Positions 35,505 through 47,576 of a stretch of DNA of 64,000 bases are shown here, piece by piece. How positions within the stretch are numbered: position 1 is the first letter of the stretch; each line of letters begins with the position of its first letter. This DNA is from Qipengyuania sphaerica (lineage in GTDB: Bacteria; Pseudomonadota; Alphaproteobacteria; Sphingomonadales; Sphingomonadaceae): contig NZ_JAIGNR010000001.1 of assembly GCF_019711595.1 (NCBI RefSeq), positions 1 through 64,000 on the forward strand, read 5' to 3'. The notes beneath the pieces are model-generated. The model was not told where the DNA came from. It did not search any database and worked only from the letters and a program-made list of their open reading frames with translations. The position numbers and the translations under genes are program-made.

Positions 35505-35868
35505 AGGCCGAACAAGAGTTTGCACTAAAGAATCGCAAACGAGTCGAATAGAAAGATTGCTATTTGAAGCTACTACAAATTGCTCTCGAACGTAAGAGCG
35601 TAAAATGACACACACCGAAGTAAATATACAATCGATAAACAGATTTCAAATTTGCAACTTAATCTATTCTTTCCTTAGAATGGATATGTTGTCCTTTCGC
35701 AACAGACTCCAATTCATTCGGAGAATTGCCCGGGAGTCGGTGGCCGGGCTGCAATCGCGACCCTATTGATTTCGTCGAGCGGGATTGTGCCTCAATCCCG
35801 ATCACGAATATTTGCCCGCCGTCCGGTCGGGTGCAAAATCAAGGTCCGAATTGGGGGAACCTTCCAAA
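35505..35868. promoter_or_regulatory. AT-rich intergenic leader of the TonB-dependent receptor
   Basis: About 360 bases separate the BCCT stop from the receptor start. The first two thirds are unusually AT-rich (for example around 35570-35690) compared with the window. No gene, terminator or known riboswitch is visible. It probably holds the receptor's promoter and a long leader. Confidence 0.5.
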
Positions 35869-38511
35869 ATGAAGACATTCGTAAGCGGCGCGTCCGTAAG
35901 CGCGCTCGCCATTGCCATCGCTGCACCTGCCGTCGCGCAGGACACCACCGCACAGACCGACGCGCCCGCGCAGCAACAGCGCCAGGGCGGGGTTCAAACC
36001 ATCGTCGTGACCGCGCAGAAGCGCAGCGAGGACTTGCAGGACGTGCCCGTTTCGGTGGCGGCCATCGGTGAAGAGCAGCTCGAAGAGCTCGGCATCGACA
36101 CGTTTGAGGACTACCTCGAACAGCTGCCCACGGTCACCGCTGGCGGTAGTGGACCGGGCCAGAGTACGATCTACATTCGCGGCCTTGCCTCGACCACGCC
36201 GAACTTGACGACGGCCGGTGTGGCCGGCCTCGCACCCAACGTATCGCTCTATCTCGACGAGCAGCCGCTGGCGCAGCCCGGCCGTAACCTCGACGTATAC
36301 GCTGCCGACCTGGAGCGTATCGAAGTCCTCTCCGGTCCGCAGGGCACGCTGTTCGGTGCCAGCTCGCAGGCCGGTGTGGTTCGCCTGATTACCAACAAGC
36401 CCGACCTGTCCGGATTCGACGCCAGTGTCGATGCAGGCCTTTCCTTCACCGATGGCGGCGAAGCGAGCTACAAGGGCGAGTTCATGATCAACGCGCCCGT
36501 GAGCGACACCTTCGCCCTGCGCGGGGTCGTCTATTACGAGCACCAGGGCGGCTATATCGACAATGTCGCAGGCACGGTCGATGCCAGCGAGAGCGCCCGT
36601 TTCCGTCCAGAAGGCACAGTCCGCGCCAATGGCGTTCCGGTCAGCGCCCTTCGCGCCGGTTTCCAGCAGAACGCCGACCTCAGCGGTGTCACCTTCATCG
36701 CCGCCGACAATGCTGCGCTGGTCGAGGAAGACTTCAACGACACCAGCTACCTCGGCTTCCGCGGCACGGCGCTTTGGGAAATCACGCCCGATTGGACCAT
36801 CACTGTCGCGCACACGCAGCAGGAAGTGGAAAGCGACGGGGTCTTCTTCGCCGATCCGGAACTCGACGGTCTCGATGATCTGCAGATCCAGCGCTACGAA
36901 GAAGACCGCCTGAACGACGAATTTTCGAACACATCCTGGACGGTCGAAGGTCGTCTCGCGATGCTCGATATCGTGTATACCGGTGCCTATACCGATCGCC
37001 GCACGCAGCAGAACGTAGACTACACCGATTACCTCTACGTGGGGCAGTATCTACCCTACTACATCTGCGACACGGCAGTCGTGTACCCCGGCTATGTCAC
37101 CAACGCTCCGGCCGATCCGACCTGCTACGCACCAAACCTCGCCGTGGACTCGACTACGGATACGACAGTGTTCACGCAGGAGCTGCGCTTCAGCACGCCC
37201 GACGACTGGCGCTTCCGCTTCACCGGTGGTGCGTTCTACAGCGATCTCGAGCTGAAAGAGCTCAACAACTTCAACTACTTTTCGAATGTGCAGGTGCGCG
37301 GTTCGGACGGTGTGACCACGGGCTTCTTGCCCAATTATCCGCTGACCGACATCACTGCGCCTCCGGGTGAGATCAATTCGGCCGCAGCAGGATATTTCAG
37401 CGACCCGGGCCCGTTCGCTCCCGAAACCATTTTCCGCAATGACATCCTCCGGACCGACGAGCAGATCGGCATCTTCGGCGAGGCGAGCTTCGACATCGTG
37501 CCGGATATCCTGACGATTACCGGCGGTGCGCGTTACTACAACGTCGAGGTCGATCTTGCGGGCAGTGCGAACAGCTCGTTCTTCAATCTCAACTCACCGG
37601 TCTTCGGCGCAAACACCGGCGTTCCGGCCGACCAGCGTGTTGACCAGCAGCGGGCGGGTACGAATATCTCGTTCCAGTTCGGTGGCAACGGCCCGGTCGG
37701 GGCCCCAGACGTGGCGAAGGCGGAAGGCGTGATCTTCAAGGGCACGCTAACCTACACGCCGACGCCGGACCTGCTGTTTTATGGCACCTATTCGGAAGGC
37801 TATCGGCCGGGACTCCTCAACCGTCCCGGCGGCGCTACGAATGGCGCCGGCTTCACGGTTCCCTACGAGCTCGATACCGACGAGGTGGCGAACTACGAGC
37901 TGGGCTGGAAGCTCGACCTTGCCGATGGGCAGGTGCGTTTCAACGGCAGCGCCTTCTACGTCGATATCACCAATCTGCAGACCACCATCTTCGACCCCTC
38001 GATCACCAACCTGTTCTTCTCGGCGAACGCTGCGAATGCGGAGATCATGGGCATCGAAGGCGACTTCACTTATGCACCCTACTCGGTGCCAGGGCTGACT
38101 GTTGCAGGCGCTTTCTCGATCCTCGACACGGAAATCACCGAGGTGCTGATCCCGACACAGGACGTGGTCGTGGGTGAAGACCTGGCTTTCGCGCCGAGCT
38201 TCCAGGGCAACTTACGTCTCCGCTACGAATGGGACCTTTCGAGCGACTGGATGGCCTTCATCCAGCCACAGGTTTCGTACTCGGCATCGAAGTTCACCGA
38301 TGTGATCGAGATCAACAAGCTCGAACTCGACAGCTACACGATCGCCAACCTGTCCGCAGGCGTGCAGAGCGACCAGTGGAGCGTGGAACTCTACGCCGAT
38401 AATTTGTTCGATGAGCGAGCCCAGATCTCCGGCAATTTCGTCAACGATCGCGCACGGATCACCACCAACCGCCCGCTCACCGTGGGGCTGCGTGTCGGCT
38501 TCGATTACTGA
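35869..38511 (+). CDS. TonB-dependent outer-membrane receptor
   Basis: This protein of about 880 residues has a signal peptide (AAPAVAQ-D). The TonB box region and plug follow (TIVVTAQKRSEDLQDVPVSV, about 45), then IYIRGLAS and VLSGPQGTLFGASSQAGVVRLIT, and a 22-strand barrel ending with the beta-signal TVGLRVGFDY. Such receptors take up large or scarce substrates (siderophores, glycans, vitamins) using TonB energy. ATG 35869 follows GGGGGAA. A TPR-sulfotransferase gene lies 82 bases downstream, a pairing that I recall from sphingomonads. The substrate is not evident; no N-terminal signalling (STN) domain is seen. Confidence 0.92.
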   Translation: MKTFVSGASVSALAIAIAAPAVAQDTTAQTDAPAQQQRQGGVQTIVVTAQKRSEDLQDVPVSVAAIGEEQLEELGIDTFEDYLEQLPTVTAGGSGPGQSTIYIRGLASTTPNLTTAGVAGLAPNVSLYLDEQPLAQPGRNLDVYAADLERIEVLSGPQGTLFGASSQAGVVRLITNKPDLSGFDASVDAGLSFTDGGEASYKGEFMINAPVSDTFALRGVVYYEHQGGYIDNVAGTVDASESARFRPEGTVRANGVPVSALRAGFQQNADLSGVTFIAADNAALVEEDFNDTSYLGFRGTALWEITPDWTITVAHTQQEVESDGVFFADPELDGLDDLQIQRYEEDRLNDEFSNTSWTVEGRLAMLDIVYTGAYTDRRTQQNVDYTDYLYVGQYLPYYICDTAVVYPGYVTNAPADPTCYAPNLAVDSTTDTTVFTQELRFSTPDDWRFRFTGGAFYSDLELKELNNFNYFSNVQVRGSDGVTTGFLPNYPLTDITAPPGEINSAAAGYFSDPGPFAPETIFRNDILRTDEQIGIFGEASFDIVPDILTITGGARYYNVEVDLAGSANSSFFNLNSPVFGANTGVPADQRVDQQRAGTNISFQFGGNGPVGAPDVAKAEGVIFKGTLTYTPTPDLLFYGTYSEGYRPGLLNRPGGATNGAGFTVPYELDTDEVANYELGWKLDLADGQVRFNGSAFYVDITNLQTTIFDPSITNLFFSANAANAEIMGIEGDFTYAPYSVPGLTVAGAFSILDTEITEVLIPTQDVVVGEDLAFAPSFQGNLRLRYEWDLSSDWMAFIQPQVSYSASKFTDVIEINKLELDSYTIANLSAGVQSDQWSVELYADNLFDERAQISGNFVNDRARITTNRPLTVGLRVGFDY

Positions 38512-38593
38512 TCGGCGAAGCTGATCGAAGAACTGGCGGCGGGAGCGGGGTTGAGCATCGCTTCCGCCGCTTTCGCTTGTTAAGGGCACACGC

Positions 38594-40561
38594 ATGACCG
38601 CGCGTGAGAATACATCAAAGGCAGCGCAGCAGGCGCTTCAGGCGGGCGACTTCGCACGCGGTGCAGAGCTCGCGGACGAGATGCTGGCCAATGCGCCGGA
38701 CGACGCCGAGGCGCGTTATATGGCGGCCGTCGCTGCACGTTATCTCAAGCAGTTCGATCGCGCGCAGAGCCATTTGCAGGCACTGCATCATGCAATGCCC
38801 GAATACGGCCGCGCCTGGCAGGAGGCCGGGCACCTTGCCCGCGCACAGGGCCGCAGGGATGATGCGATCGCTGCCTATTCGCTGGCGACGCGCCTCAACC
38901 CGGCACTCGATGCGAGCTGGCGTGCCTTGGCAGATGAACTTCAAGGGGCTAGCCGCATGGCAGAGGCCGCCGCCGCCAAGGCACAGGCCGAGCGTATCGC
39001 CGCGCTACCACGCGAGCTGGTGGCAGTTACACACCACCTTCACGAAGGGCGCTTGCTGCGGGCAGAGGAGATCTGTCGCCATTTCCTGCGCGCCAATCCG
39101 AGGAATGTGGAAGGCATGCGCCTGCTCGCGCAGATCGGCATCAAGCTGGGCATACTCGACGATGCCGAGTTCCTGCTCGACAGCGCGGCAGCATTCGAGC
39201 CGGACAATGTGCAGGTGCGTCTCGACTATATCGATGCGCTTCGCCGGCGCCAAAAATTCGAGAAAGCACGCGATGAGGCAGAGGGCTTGTACGCCCGCGA
39301 TCCGGGAAACCCGCTGTTCCAATCGCATCTCGCGATCGAGAGCATGCAGACAGGCGACTTCGACCGCGCTTTCGAACTGTTCGACGCGGTGCTCGAAAAA
39401 CTGCCGGGAGATGCCGCCACGCTCACCAGCCGCGGCCATGCACTCAAGACGACTGGCAAGCAGGAAGAGGCGGTCGCCAGCTATCGCGCCGCCTTTGCCG
39501 CAAAGCCCGACCATGGCGACGCCTATTATGCACTTGCAAACCTGAAGACCTACAGCTTTCCCGACGAAGAGATCGCAGCAATGCGGGCGCAGGTGGAGAG
39601 ACCCGAACTGGGCTTCATGGACCGGGCCCACCTCTCCTTTGCCCTCGGCAAGGCTTATGAAGATCGCGGGGAATACGAAGAATCCTTCCATTTTTACGAC
39701 GAGGGCAATGCGCTCAAACGCGCCCAGACCCGCTACAGTGCCGATGCGATGAGCGAGGAGCTTTCACGGCAGGCCGAGGTCTGCACGAAGGAGCTCTTCG
39801 ATTCCCACTCGGGTGCGGGGCATGCGGCGACCGACCCAATTTTCATCCTCGGACTTCCGCGCGCCGGCTCGACGTTGTTGGAGCAAATTTTGGCGAGCCA
39901 CAGCCAGGTCGACGGAACGATGGAACTGCCCAATATCCTCGCCCTTGCCCACAAACTGCGCGGTCGCAGGGCGGGCCAGTCGAACTATCCGGATGTGCTT
40001 CACGACCTGACGCTCGAGCAGCTTGCGCAATGCGGTGAGCAATTCATCGAGGAAACCCGCGTCCATCGGCAGGGCGCACCCTTCTTTATCGACAAGATGC
40101 CGAACAACTTCCGTCACATCGGCCTGATCCACCTTATCCTGCCGAACGCGAAGATCATCGACGCCCGCCGCGCAGCAATGGATTGCTGTTTCTCCGGTTT
40201 CAAACAGCTGTTCGCCGAAGGGCAGGAATTCACCTACGGGCTAAGCGAGGTCGGTCGCTACTACTCCGACTACGTCGCCCTGATGGAACACTGGGACAAT
40301 GTGCTCCCAGGCAAGATCCTGCGTGTGCACCACGAGGACGTACTCGACGATCTGGAAGGTCAGACGCGCCGAATCCTGGAATACTGCAACCTCCCGTTCG
40401 AAGAAGCCTGTCTCGACTTCCACAAGTCGAAGCGAGCAGTACGCACCGCCAGCAGCGAGCAGGTACGCCAACCGATCAATCGCAGCGGGCAGGATGCCTG
40501 GAAGCCCTATGAGCCCTGGCTCGGACCACTAAAGGATGCGCTCGGCCCCCTGGCGCTTTAG
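38594..40561 (+). CDS. TPR-containing sulfotransferase family protein
   Basis: This 655-residue protein has an N-terminal array of about eight tetratricopeptide repeats (1-330) and a C-terminal sulfotransferase domain with FILGLPRAGSTLLEQILASH (about 415), the PAPS 5'-phosphosulfate loop, and later AKIIDARRAAMDC, resembling the 3'-phosphate-binding region. The family transfers sulfate from PAPS to sugars or other acceptors; the acceptor is unknown here. It follows the TonB receptor in the same strand and may be cotranscribed. It is convergent with the tRNA-binding protein gene and overlaps its end by four bases. The TPR array probably binds partners. Confidence 0.9.
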   Translation: MTARENTSKAAQQALQAGDFARGAELADEMLANAPDDAEARYMAAVAARYLKQFDRAQSHLQALHHAMPEYGRAWQEAGHLARAQGRRDDAIAAYSLATRLNPALDASWRALADELQGASRMAEAAAAKAQAERIAALPRELVAVTHHLHEGRLLRAEEICRHFLRANPRNVEGMRLLAQIGIKLGILDDAEFLLDSAAAFEPDNVQVRLDYIDALRRRQKFEKARDEAEGLYARDPGNPLFQSHLAIESMQTGDFDRAFELFDAVLEKLPGDAATLTSRGHALKTTGKQEEAVASYRAAFAAKPDHGDAYYALANLKTYSFPDEEIAAMRAQVERPELGFMDRAHLSFALGKAYEDRGEYEESFHFYDEGNALKRAQTRYSADAMSEELSRQAEVCTKELFDSHSGAGHAATDPIFILGLPRAGSTLLEQILASHSQVDGTMELPNILALAHKLRGRRAGQSNYPDVLHDLTLEQLAQCGEQFIEETRVHRQGAPFFIDKMPNNFRHIGLIHLILPNAKIIDARRAAMDCCFSGFKQLFAEGQEFTYGLSEVGRYYSDYVALMEHWDNVLPGKILRVHHEDVLDDLEGQTRRILEYCNLPFEEACLDFHKSKRAVRTASSEQVRQPINRSGQDAWKPYEPWLGPLKDALGPLAL

Positions 40562-40893
40562 GCCAATCGGGCGCCATCGGGTGCATCACCCGGCGAAGCG
40601 AGCACGATCCTGCCCTTGGCGTCAGGGAATCCGAGCACGAGAACTTCCGACATGAAGGGTCCGATCTGGCGGGTAGGGAAATTCACCACGGCCATGACCT
40701 TGCGCCCGACCAGATCCGCCGGCGCATAGAGATCGGTGATCTGTGCAGAGCTCTTTTTCACCCCGATCTCGGCGCCGAAATCTACGCGAAGCTTTATCGC
40801 CGGCTTCCGGGCCTCTGGAAAGGGATCCGCGGCGATCACGGTGCCGCTGCGGATGTCCACCTTGAGAAAATCATCGAAGCCTATCTGGTCCAT
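40558..40893 (-). CDS. csaA: CsaA-like tRNA-binding protein
   Basis: This 111-residue protein matches the single-domain tRNA-binding (OB-fold) family: FLKVDIRSGTVIAADPFPEARKP, KLRVDFG, VGRKVMAVVNFPTRQIGPF, and SEVLVLGF. CsaA proteins bind tRNA acceptor-like structures and have been given a chaperone-like role in secretion in Bacillus. The length is as expected for the family. It is convergent with the sulfotransferase gene (overlap of 4 bases) and divergent from the MFS gene. Confidence 0.9.
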   Translation of the reverse strand: MDQIGFDDFLKVDIRSGTVIAADPFPEARKPAIKLRVDFGAEIGVKKSSAQITDLYAPADLVGRKVMAVVNFPTRQIGPFMSEVLVLGFPDAKGRIVLASPGDAPDGARLA

Positions 40894-40975
40894 TACGTCG
40901 GCCTAACGGTCCGCCGTCTCGATGTCGAACCGTGCGTTGGGCTTGAAGCGATCGCCGGGCGAGAATACGGGCGCT

Positions 40976-42202
40976 ATGATGATGTCGTCCGCTTATCCCG
41001 TTCGCGCACTTCTCGTCGCGATCTTCATCCTCATGATGGGGAGCGGATTTCTTTCGACGCTGATCGCAATCAGGCTTGAGATTGCCGGAGCTTCGGCGGG
41101 GATCATCGGGCTTGTCGCGACCAGCTACTTTGCCGGGCTGATGCTGGGATCGCTTCGGGTAGAGAAGGTCATTACCCGCATCGGCCATATTCGTGCCTTT
41201 GCTGCTTTCGTGACTGTCTATTCGGCGAGCAGCCTGACCTACGCGATCATCGATCACCCCGGCGTGTGGACGGCGCTCCGCTTCATCGACGGATTTGCAA
41301 TGGCCGGCGTTTTTGTTTGCCTCGAAAGCTGGCTGAACCAGCAGGCGAGCCCGCAAAACCGTAGCGCAGTGCTCGCCTTCTACATGATCGCGCTCTATTG
41401 CGGGCAAGCGGCTGGGCAATTCCTGCTCAACCTTGGCGACAATGCACCCGACCTTCCGTTCATGGTGTCGGCTATCCTGCTGTCGATCGCCCTCTTGCCC
41501 GTCCTGCTTACGCGCATGGAACAGCCCCGTATCGAAGCTGTCGCGCCTTTTTCCTTGCGTCGGCTATACAAGGCATCGCCCCTAGGCATTGTCGGCACGC
41601 TGATGACGGGGGCGATGCTGGGCGCCTTCTATGCATTGGGCGCGGTCTACATACAGCGGATCGGCATGGGCCTGTCGCAAGTCGCACTCTTCACCTCATG
41701 CGTCATCGCAGGCGGGGTCGCCTTGCAATATCCACTTGGCCTGCTTTCCGATCGCTTCGACCGGCGCCTGATAGTCATCCTGTGCTTCGTGGCCGCTGCA
41801 GCAGTGTGCGCGGCCATCGCCCTGCTTCCGCTGGGGCCCACCGGAACGATTGCACTGGGCAGTCTGTTCGGCGGCTTTGCTTTCGCCCTTTACCCCTTGT
41901 GTGTGGCGCATTCGAACGACCACCTTACCGAAGAGGAGCGGATATCCGCCAGCGGTGGTCTCGTCCTTGTCTATTCGGCAGGAGCAGTGGCCGGCCCGCT
42001 TGTCGGTTCGGCCGGAATGGGCGCGTTCGGCCCTACCGGAATCTTCATAATCATCGGAGCTCTCGCCGCATGGGGCGGCGCGTTCGGTATCTGGCGATTG
42101 GCAATGCGCGCGGCCGTTCCAGGAGAATTGCAACAGAACTTCCAAAGCCTGCCGAGAACCACCCCGATGGCTGCTGTCCTTGAGGCGGAGGGCGACAGCT
42201 GA
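40976..42202 (+). CDS. MFS transporter
   Basis: This protein of about 408 residues has twelve hydrophobic helices and a loop 2-3 pattern like other MFS members (AGLMLGSLRVEKVITRIGHIRAF). The N-terminal IFILMMGSGFLSTLIAIRL and the conserved layout resemble YcaD-like MFS proteins of unknown substrate. ATG 40976 is chosen over 40922 since only a short basic stretch separates them and neither has a strong ribosome site. It is a predicted efflux or uptake carrier; substrate unknown. Confidence 0.82.
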   Translation: MMMSSAYPVRALLVAIFILMMGSGFLSTLIAIRLEIAGASAGIIGLVATSYFAGLMLGSLRVEKVITRIGHIRAFAAFVTVYSASSLTYAIIDHPGVWTALRFIDGFAMAGVFVCLESWLNQQASPQNRSAVLAFYMIALYCGQAAGQFLLNLGDNAPDLPFMVSAILLSIALLPVLLTRMEQPRIEAVAPFSLRRLYKASPLGIVGTLMTGAMLGAFYALGAVYIQRIGMGLSQVALFTSCVIAGGVALQYPLGLLSDRFDRRLIVILCFVAAAAVCAAIALLPLGPTGTIALGSLFGGFAFALYPLCVAHSNDHLTEEERISASGGLVLVYSAGAVAGPLVGSAGMGAFGPTGIFIIIGALAAWGGAFGIWRLAMRAAVPGELQQNFQSLPRTTPMAAVLEAEGDS

Positions 42203-42569
42203 TGGATGGGCGACGGCTTGCGGTCCAATAATTTGCAGGGTCGTCACGATCTCACCCCAACTCAGATCTCAGCGAATGTCGCTTATCTCCGACCTAAAGC
42301 CGGAAAGCTGAATATCACAACATCAACCAGTATCGGACAATGGCGGCGCCAATTATCGGAGCAAAGCTGCCGGTCCGCTTTTAGGCATTCTTGAGAAGAG
42401 TTCGAACTTCCGAAATGAGGGCGCAAAGCTGCCGCTAGAGTTTCGTCAAATCAGTCGCTGATGCTCATGCAGCCGACAACGGCTCTTGCCGCCTGCGGTG
42501 TATATGGGTCCAAAACATGCGTAATTGCTTTCAAATTCACTCTAATTGGTTCCACTAAGACGTGCGTGA
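42203..42569. other. Intergenic stretch between MFS gene and gyrB
   Basis: About 370 bases with no credible gene. The middle contains two copies of a repeat core (see the repeat entry). A transcription terminator for either of the two flanking, convergent genes is not obvious. Confidence 0.6.
42362..42449. repeat. Degenerate CAAAGCTGCCG repeat, locus C (two copies)
   Basis: CAAAGCTGCCG occurs twice, at 42362 and at 42423, the first continuing into GGTCCGCTT. The second is closest to the element at 33.4 kb. No open frame or terminal inverted repeats are associated. Confidence 0.45.
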
Positions 42570-45146
<2,577 letters not shown>

Positions 45147-45196
45147 TTACCCACAGGTCCGACCCCCGGAAGTTACATCTGAAACCGGTTGATTCC

Positions 45197-46609
45197 ATGG
45201 CACAAAAGGCGCATCCAGCCGCCATGCTTTCGGTGCTCGACATTTTCCGGATCGGGATCGGTCCTTCCTCCTCGCATACGGTCGGCCCGATGCGCATCGC
45301 GCGGAGCTTCGTGCGGGCACTGGACAAGGCCGGCAAGCTCGAGCGCACCTCGCGGGTGGCCGTCCAATTGCAGGGATCTCTGGCGCTGACCGGCATCGGT
45401 CACGGCACCGTCGATGCCACTATCCTCGGCCTGATGGGCTTTGCGCCCGACACAACCTGTCCGGACGAGGCGGCAGCTGCGCTGGCCCGGGTGCGCGAAG
45501 AAAAGCGCCTTCCGATTGGTGGCAAGCACGAAATCGCTTTCGATCCAGCCGCGGATATCGACTTGGCCGGATATATCATCCCGGACCTCCACCCCAATGG
45601 CATGACGCTCTTCGCTTTCGATACCGATGGTGGCAAGCTGGCGGAGCGGACCTATTATTCGACCGGCGGCGGCTTCGTGGCTTCCGAGGCGCAATTGAAG
45701 CGCAAGCCCAAGGACGACCGGATCAATACCGGCACGCTCGCCCCGTTCGACTTCCGCTCGGCGGAGGAACTTCTCGCCAGCTGCGAAGCGACCGGCAAGT
45801 CGATCGCCGAGCTGGTGCTCGCCAATGAGGACGCTTTCCGCCCCCGCGATAAAACGCTCGAGGGCATCGACCGTGTCGCGAGGGCGATGGATCAGTGCAT
45901 CGAGCGCGGACTTTCGCAGCGCGGCATCCTGCCGGGCGGGCTCAAGGTCCAGCGCCGCGCGCCCGACATGTGGGACAAGCTCTCCGCGAACCCGCAATCG
46001 AACGAGCGCGAGCAGCTGTTCGACTGGCTTAACTGCTACGCTATGGCAGTGAACGAGGAGAATGCCGCCGGTGGCCGCGTGGTCACTGCGCCCACCAATG
46101 GTGCGGCCGGGATCATCCCGGCGGTGATTCGCTTCTACTGCGTCACCAACCAGGAGCAGCCCTGCACCGAGAGCCGCCGCACCTTCCTTTTGACGGCGGG
46201 CGCGATCGGCCTCCTCTACAAGCAGCGCGCCAGCATTTCGGGCGCGGAAATGGGCTGCCAGGGCGAGGTCGGGGTGGCCTGCTCGATGGCCGCAGGCGGG
46301 CTCGCGGCACTATGGGGCGCGACTCCCGTGCAGGTCGCAAGCGCTGCCGAAATCGGGATGGAGCACAATCTTGGCCTGACATGCGATCCGGTCGGCGGGC
46401 TGGTGCAGGTCCCTTGCATCGAGCGCAATGCCATCGGCGCGGTGAAGGCGGTCAACGCTGCGCGTCTCGCGCTTCACCGGACAGGTGCGGAAAGCACCGT
46501 CAGCCTCGACCAGGTGATCGAAACCATGCGCCAGACCGGGCTCGACATGAGCAGCAAGTACAAGGAAACGAGCCAGGGCGGGCTCGCCGTGAACGTGATC
46601 GAATGCTAA
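45197..46609 (+). CDS. sdaA: L-serine ammonia-lyase, iron-sulfur type
   Basis: This 470-residue single-chain serine dehydratase converts L-serine to pyruvate and ammonia. The N-terminal beta domain ([21 protein letters not shown]) is the classic start. The C-terminal catalytic alpha domain contains [29 protein letters not shown] and the Fe-S cysteines, including [20 protein letters not shown] and [15 protein letters not shown]. Length fits the fused type found in Proteobacteria. It is convergent with the following gene (overlap of 4 bases). Confidence 0.96.
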   Translation: MAQKAHPAAMLSVLDIFRIGIGPSSSHTVGPMRIARSFVRALDKAGKLERTSRVAVQLQGSLALTGIGHGTVDATILGLMGFAPDTTCPDEAAAALARVREEKRLPIGGKHEIAFDPAADIDLAGYIIPDLHPNGMTLFAFDTDGGKLAERTYYSTGGGFVASEAQLKRKPKDDRINTGTLAPFDFRSAEELLASCEATGKSIAELVLANEDAFRPRDKTLEGIDRVARAMDQCIERGLSQRGILPGGLKVQRRAPDMWDKLSANPQSNEREQLFDWLNCYAMAVNEENAAGGRVVTAPTNGAAGIIPAVIRFYCVTNQEQPCTESRRTFLLTAGAIGLLYKQRASISGAEMGCQGEVGVACSMAAGGLAALWGATPVQVASAAEIGMEHNLGLTCDPVGGLVQVPCIERNAIGAVKAVNAARLALHRTGAESTVSLDQVIETMRQTGLDMSSKYKETSQGGLAVNVIEC

Positions 46610-47496
46610 ATCGCGCAGGACAGGCGTATTTCCTGCGCCTCCCTGTCGAAGGTCAGGCTTGAGCAGGCTGCCAGACTGTCGGTGCCCACCCACAGCCGCC
46701 TGATCGGCTTGGCCTTGCCGCCGACAACGACGATTTCGTTCGGATCGCGCTCGTCGTCCGGTATGGCATCGGTAGAGCCGGTATCCTGCGACCGGACGAC
46801 GATATTGGCGAGCCGCAGCTCGCCCAGTGCCGGCGAGCCGGAGAATTTCATTGTGCGCACTGGTCGTGCAATGCCGAACTCGATTTCGAGGGGGCGTGCC
46901 TCGCCTGTCATCTGGCCATCGTAACCCGATGCGAGGAGGGCGCCGGCAGCGGCGGTCGCCATTGTTTCGGGGCGGGCGAAGCTGAAGAAGGTCGGCACTC
47001 TTTCCTCGCCCAAGACCAGTTCGGTATGAAACCCGGCGATATCGTTCTCGAGGAGCGGGAGCGTGATCACCCGTTCGCCCGAAGCAGCATCGCGCAGGCG
47101 ATAGGTGACAACGCTTTCGGAAAGTGAGGCGGGGTTGATCATGGCCCCGCCAAGCTCATGCCAGTCGCTCTCGAAGAAGAACGCCCGGCGGGTCCGGCGC
47201 TCGCCGTCTCCGAAGTCGATTTTCACCCGGTTCGAGCGCGCCGTAAGCTTCGTGCGGCCGACGAGGTGTACGCCCTTGAAGAGGCTCCCCTTCAGTCCAA
47301 GGCGTCGTGCGGTCTCGGCTGCGAGAACAGGGCTGTTGGGTGCATCGGGGGCGATCTCAAACGGGATTTCCTCGTCATCGACGGTCACGGCCAATACGCG
47401 CGAGTCGACATCGATTACCCGCTCCTCCCCTGCGCTGGCAGGCCCCGCAAATGAAAGTGTAAACGCCGCGAGCCCTGCAACTATGTGAAAACGCAT
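46606..47496 (-). CDS. Exported retropepsin-like fold protein, probably inactive
   Basis: This is a protein of about 296 residues. ATG 47496 is supported by GGGAGG four bases upstream; longer starts add non-conserved sequence. A signal peptide ends near ASAG-E. Residues 30-75 read like the first half of a retroviral-type aspartyl protease domain (V-x-V-D-x-x-x-I-P-F-E-I ... ETARRLGL), but the DTGA site appears replaced by PDAPNSP, so catalysis is doubtful. A second half-domain is likely near 180. The rest has no motif I know. Role unknown; a binding or scaffold role is a guess. Confidence 0.7.
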   Translation of the reverse strand: MRFHIVAGLAAFTLSFAGPASAGEERVIDVDSRVLAVTVDDEEIPFEIAPDAPNSPVLAAETARRLGLKGSLFKGVHLVGRTKLTARSNRVKIDFGDGERRTRRAFFFESDWHELGGAMINPASLSESVVTYRLRDAASGERVITLPLLENDIAGFHTELVLGEERVPTFFSFARPETMATAAAGALLASGYDGQMTGEARPLEIEFGIARPVRTMKFSGSPALGELRLANIVVRSQDTGSTDAIPDDERDPNEIVVVGGKAKPIRRLWVGTDSLAACSSLTFDREAQEIRLSCAI

Positions 47497-47576
47497 CGAA
47501 CCTCCCGATATCGAAGTTTCCGGGCGGCTAGGGCATCGAAGCTTGCACCTGTGTGAACCTGGGTCATATTCGTGCG

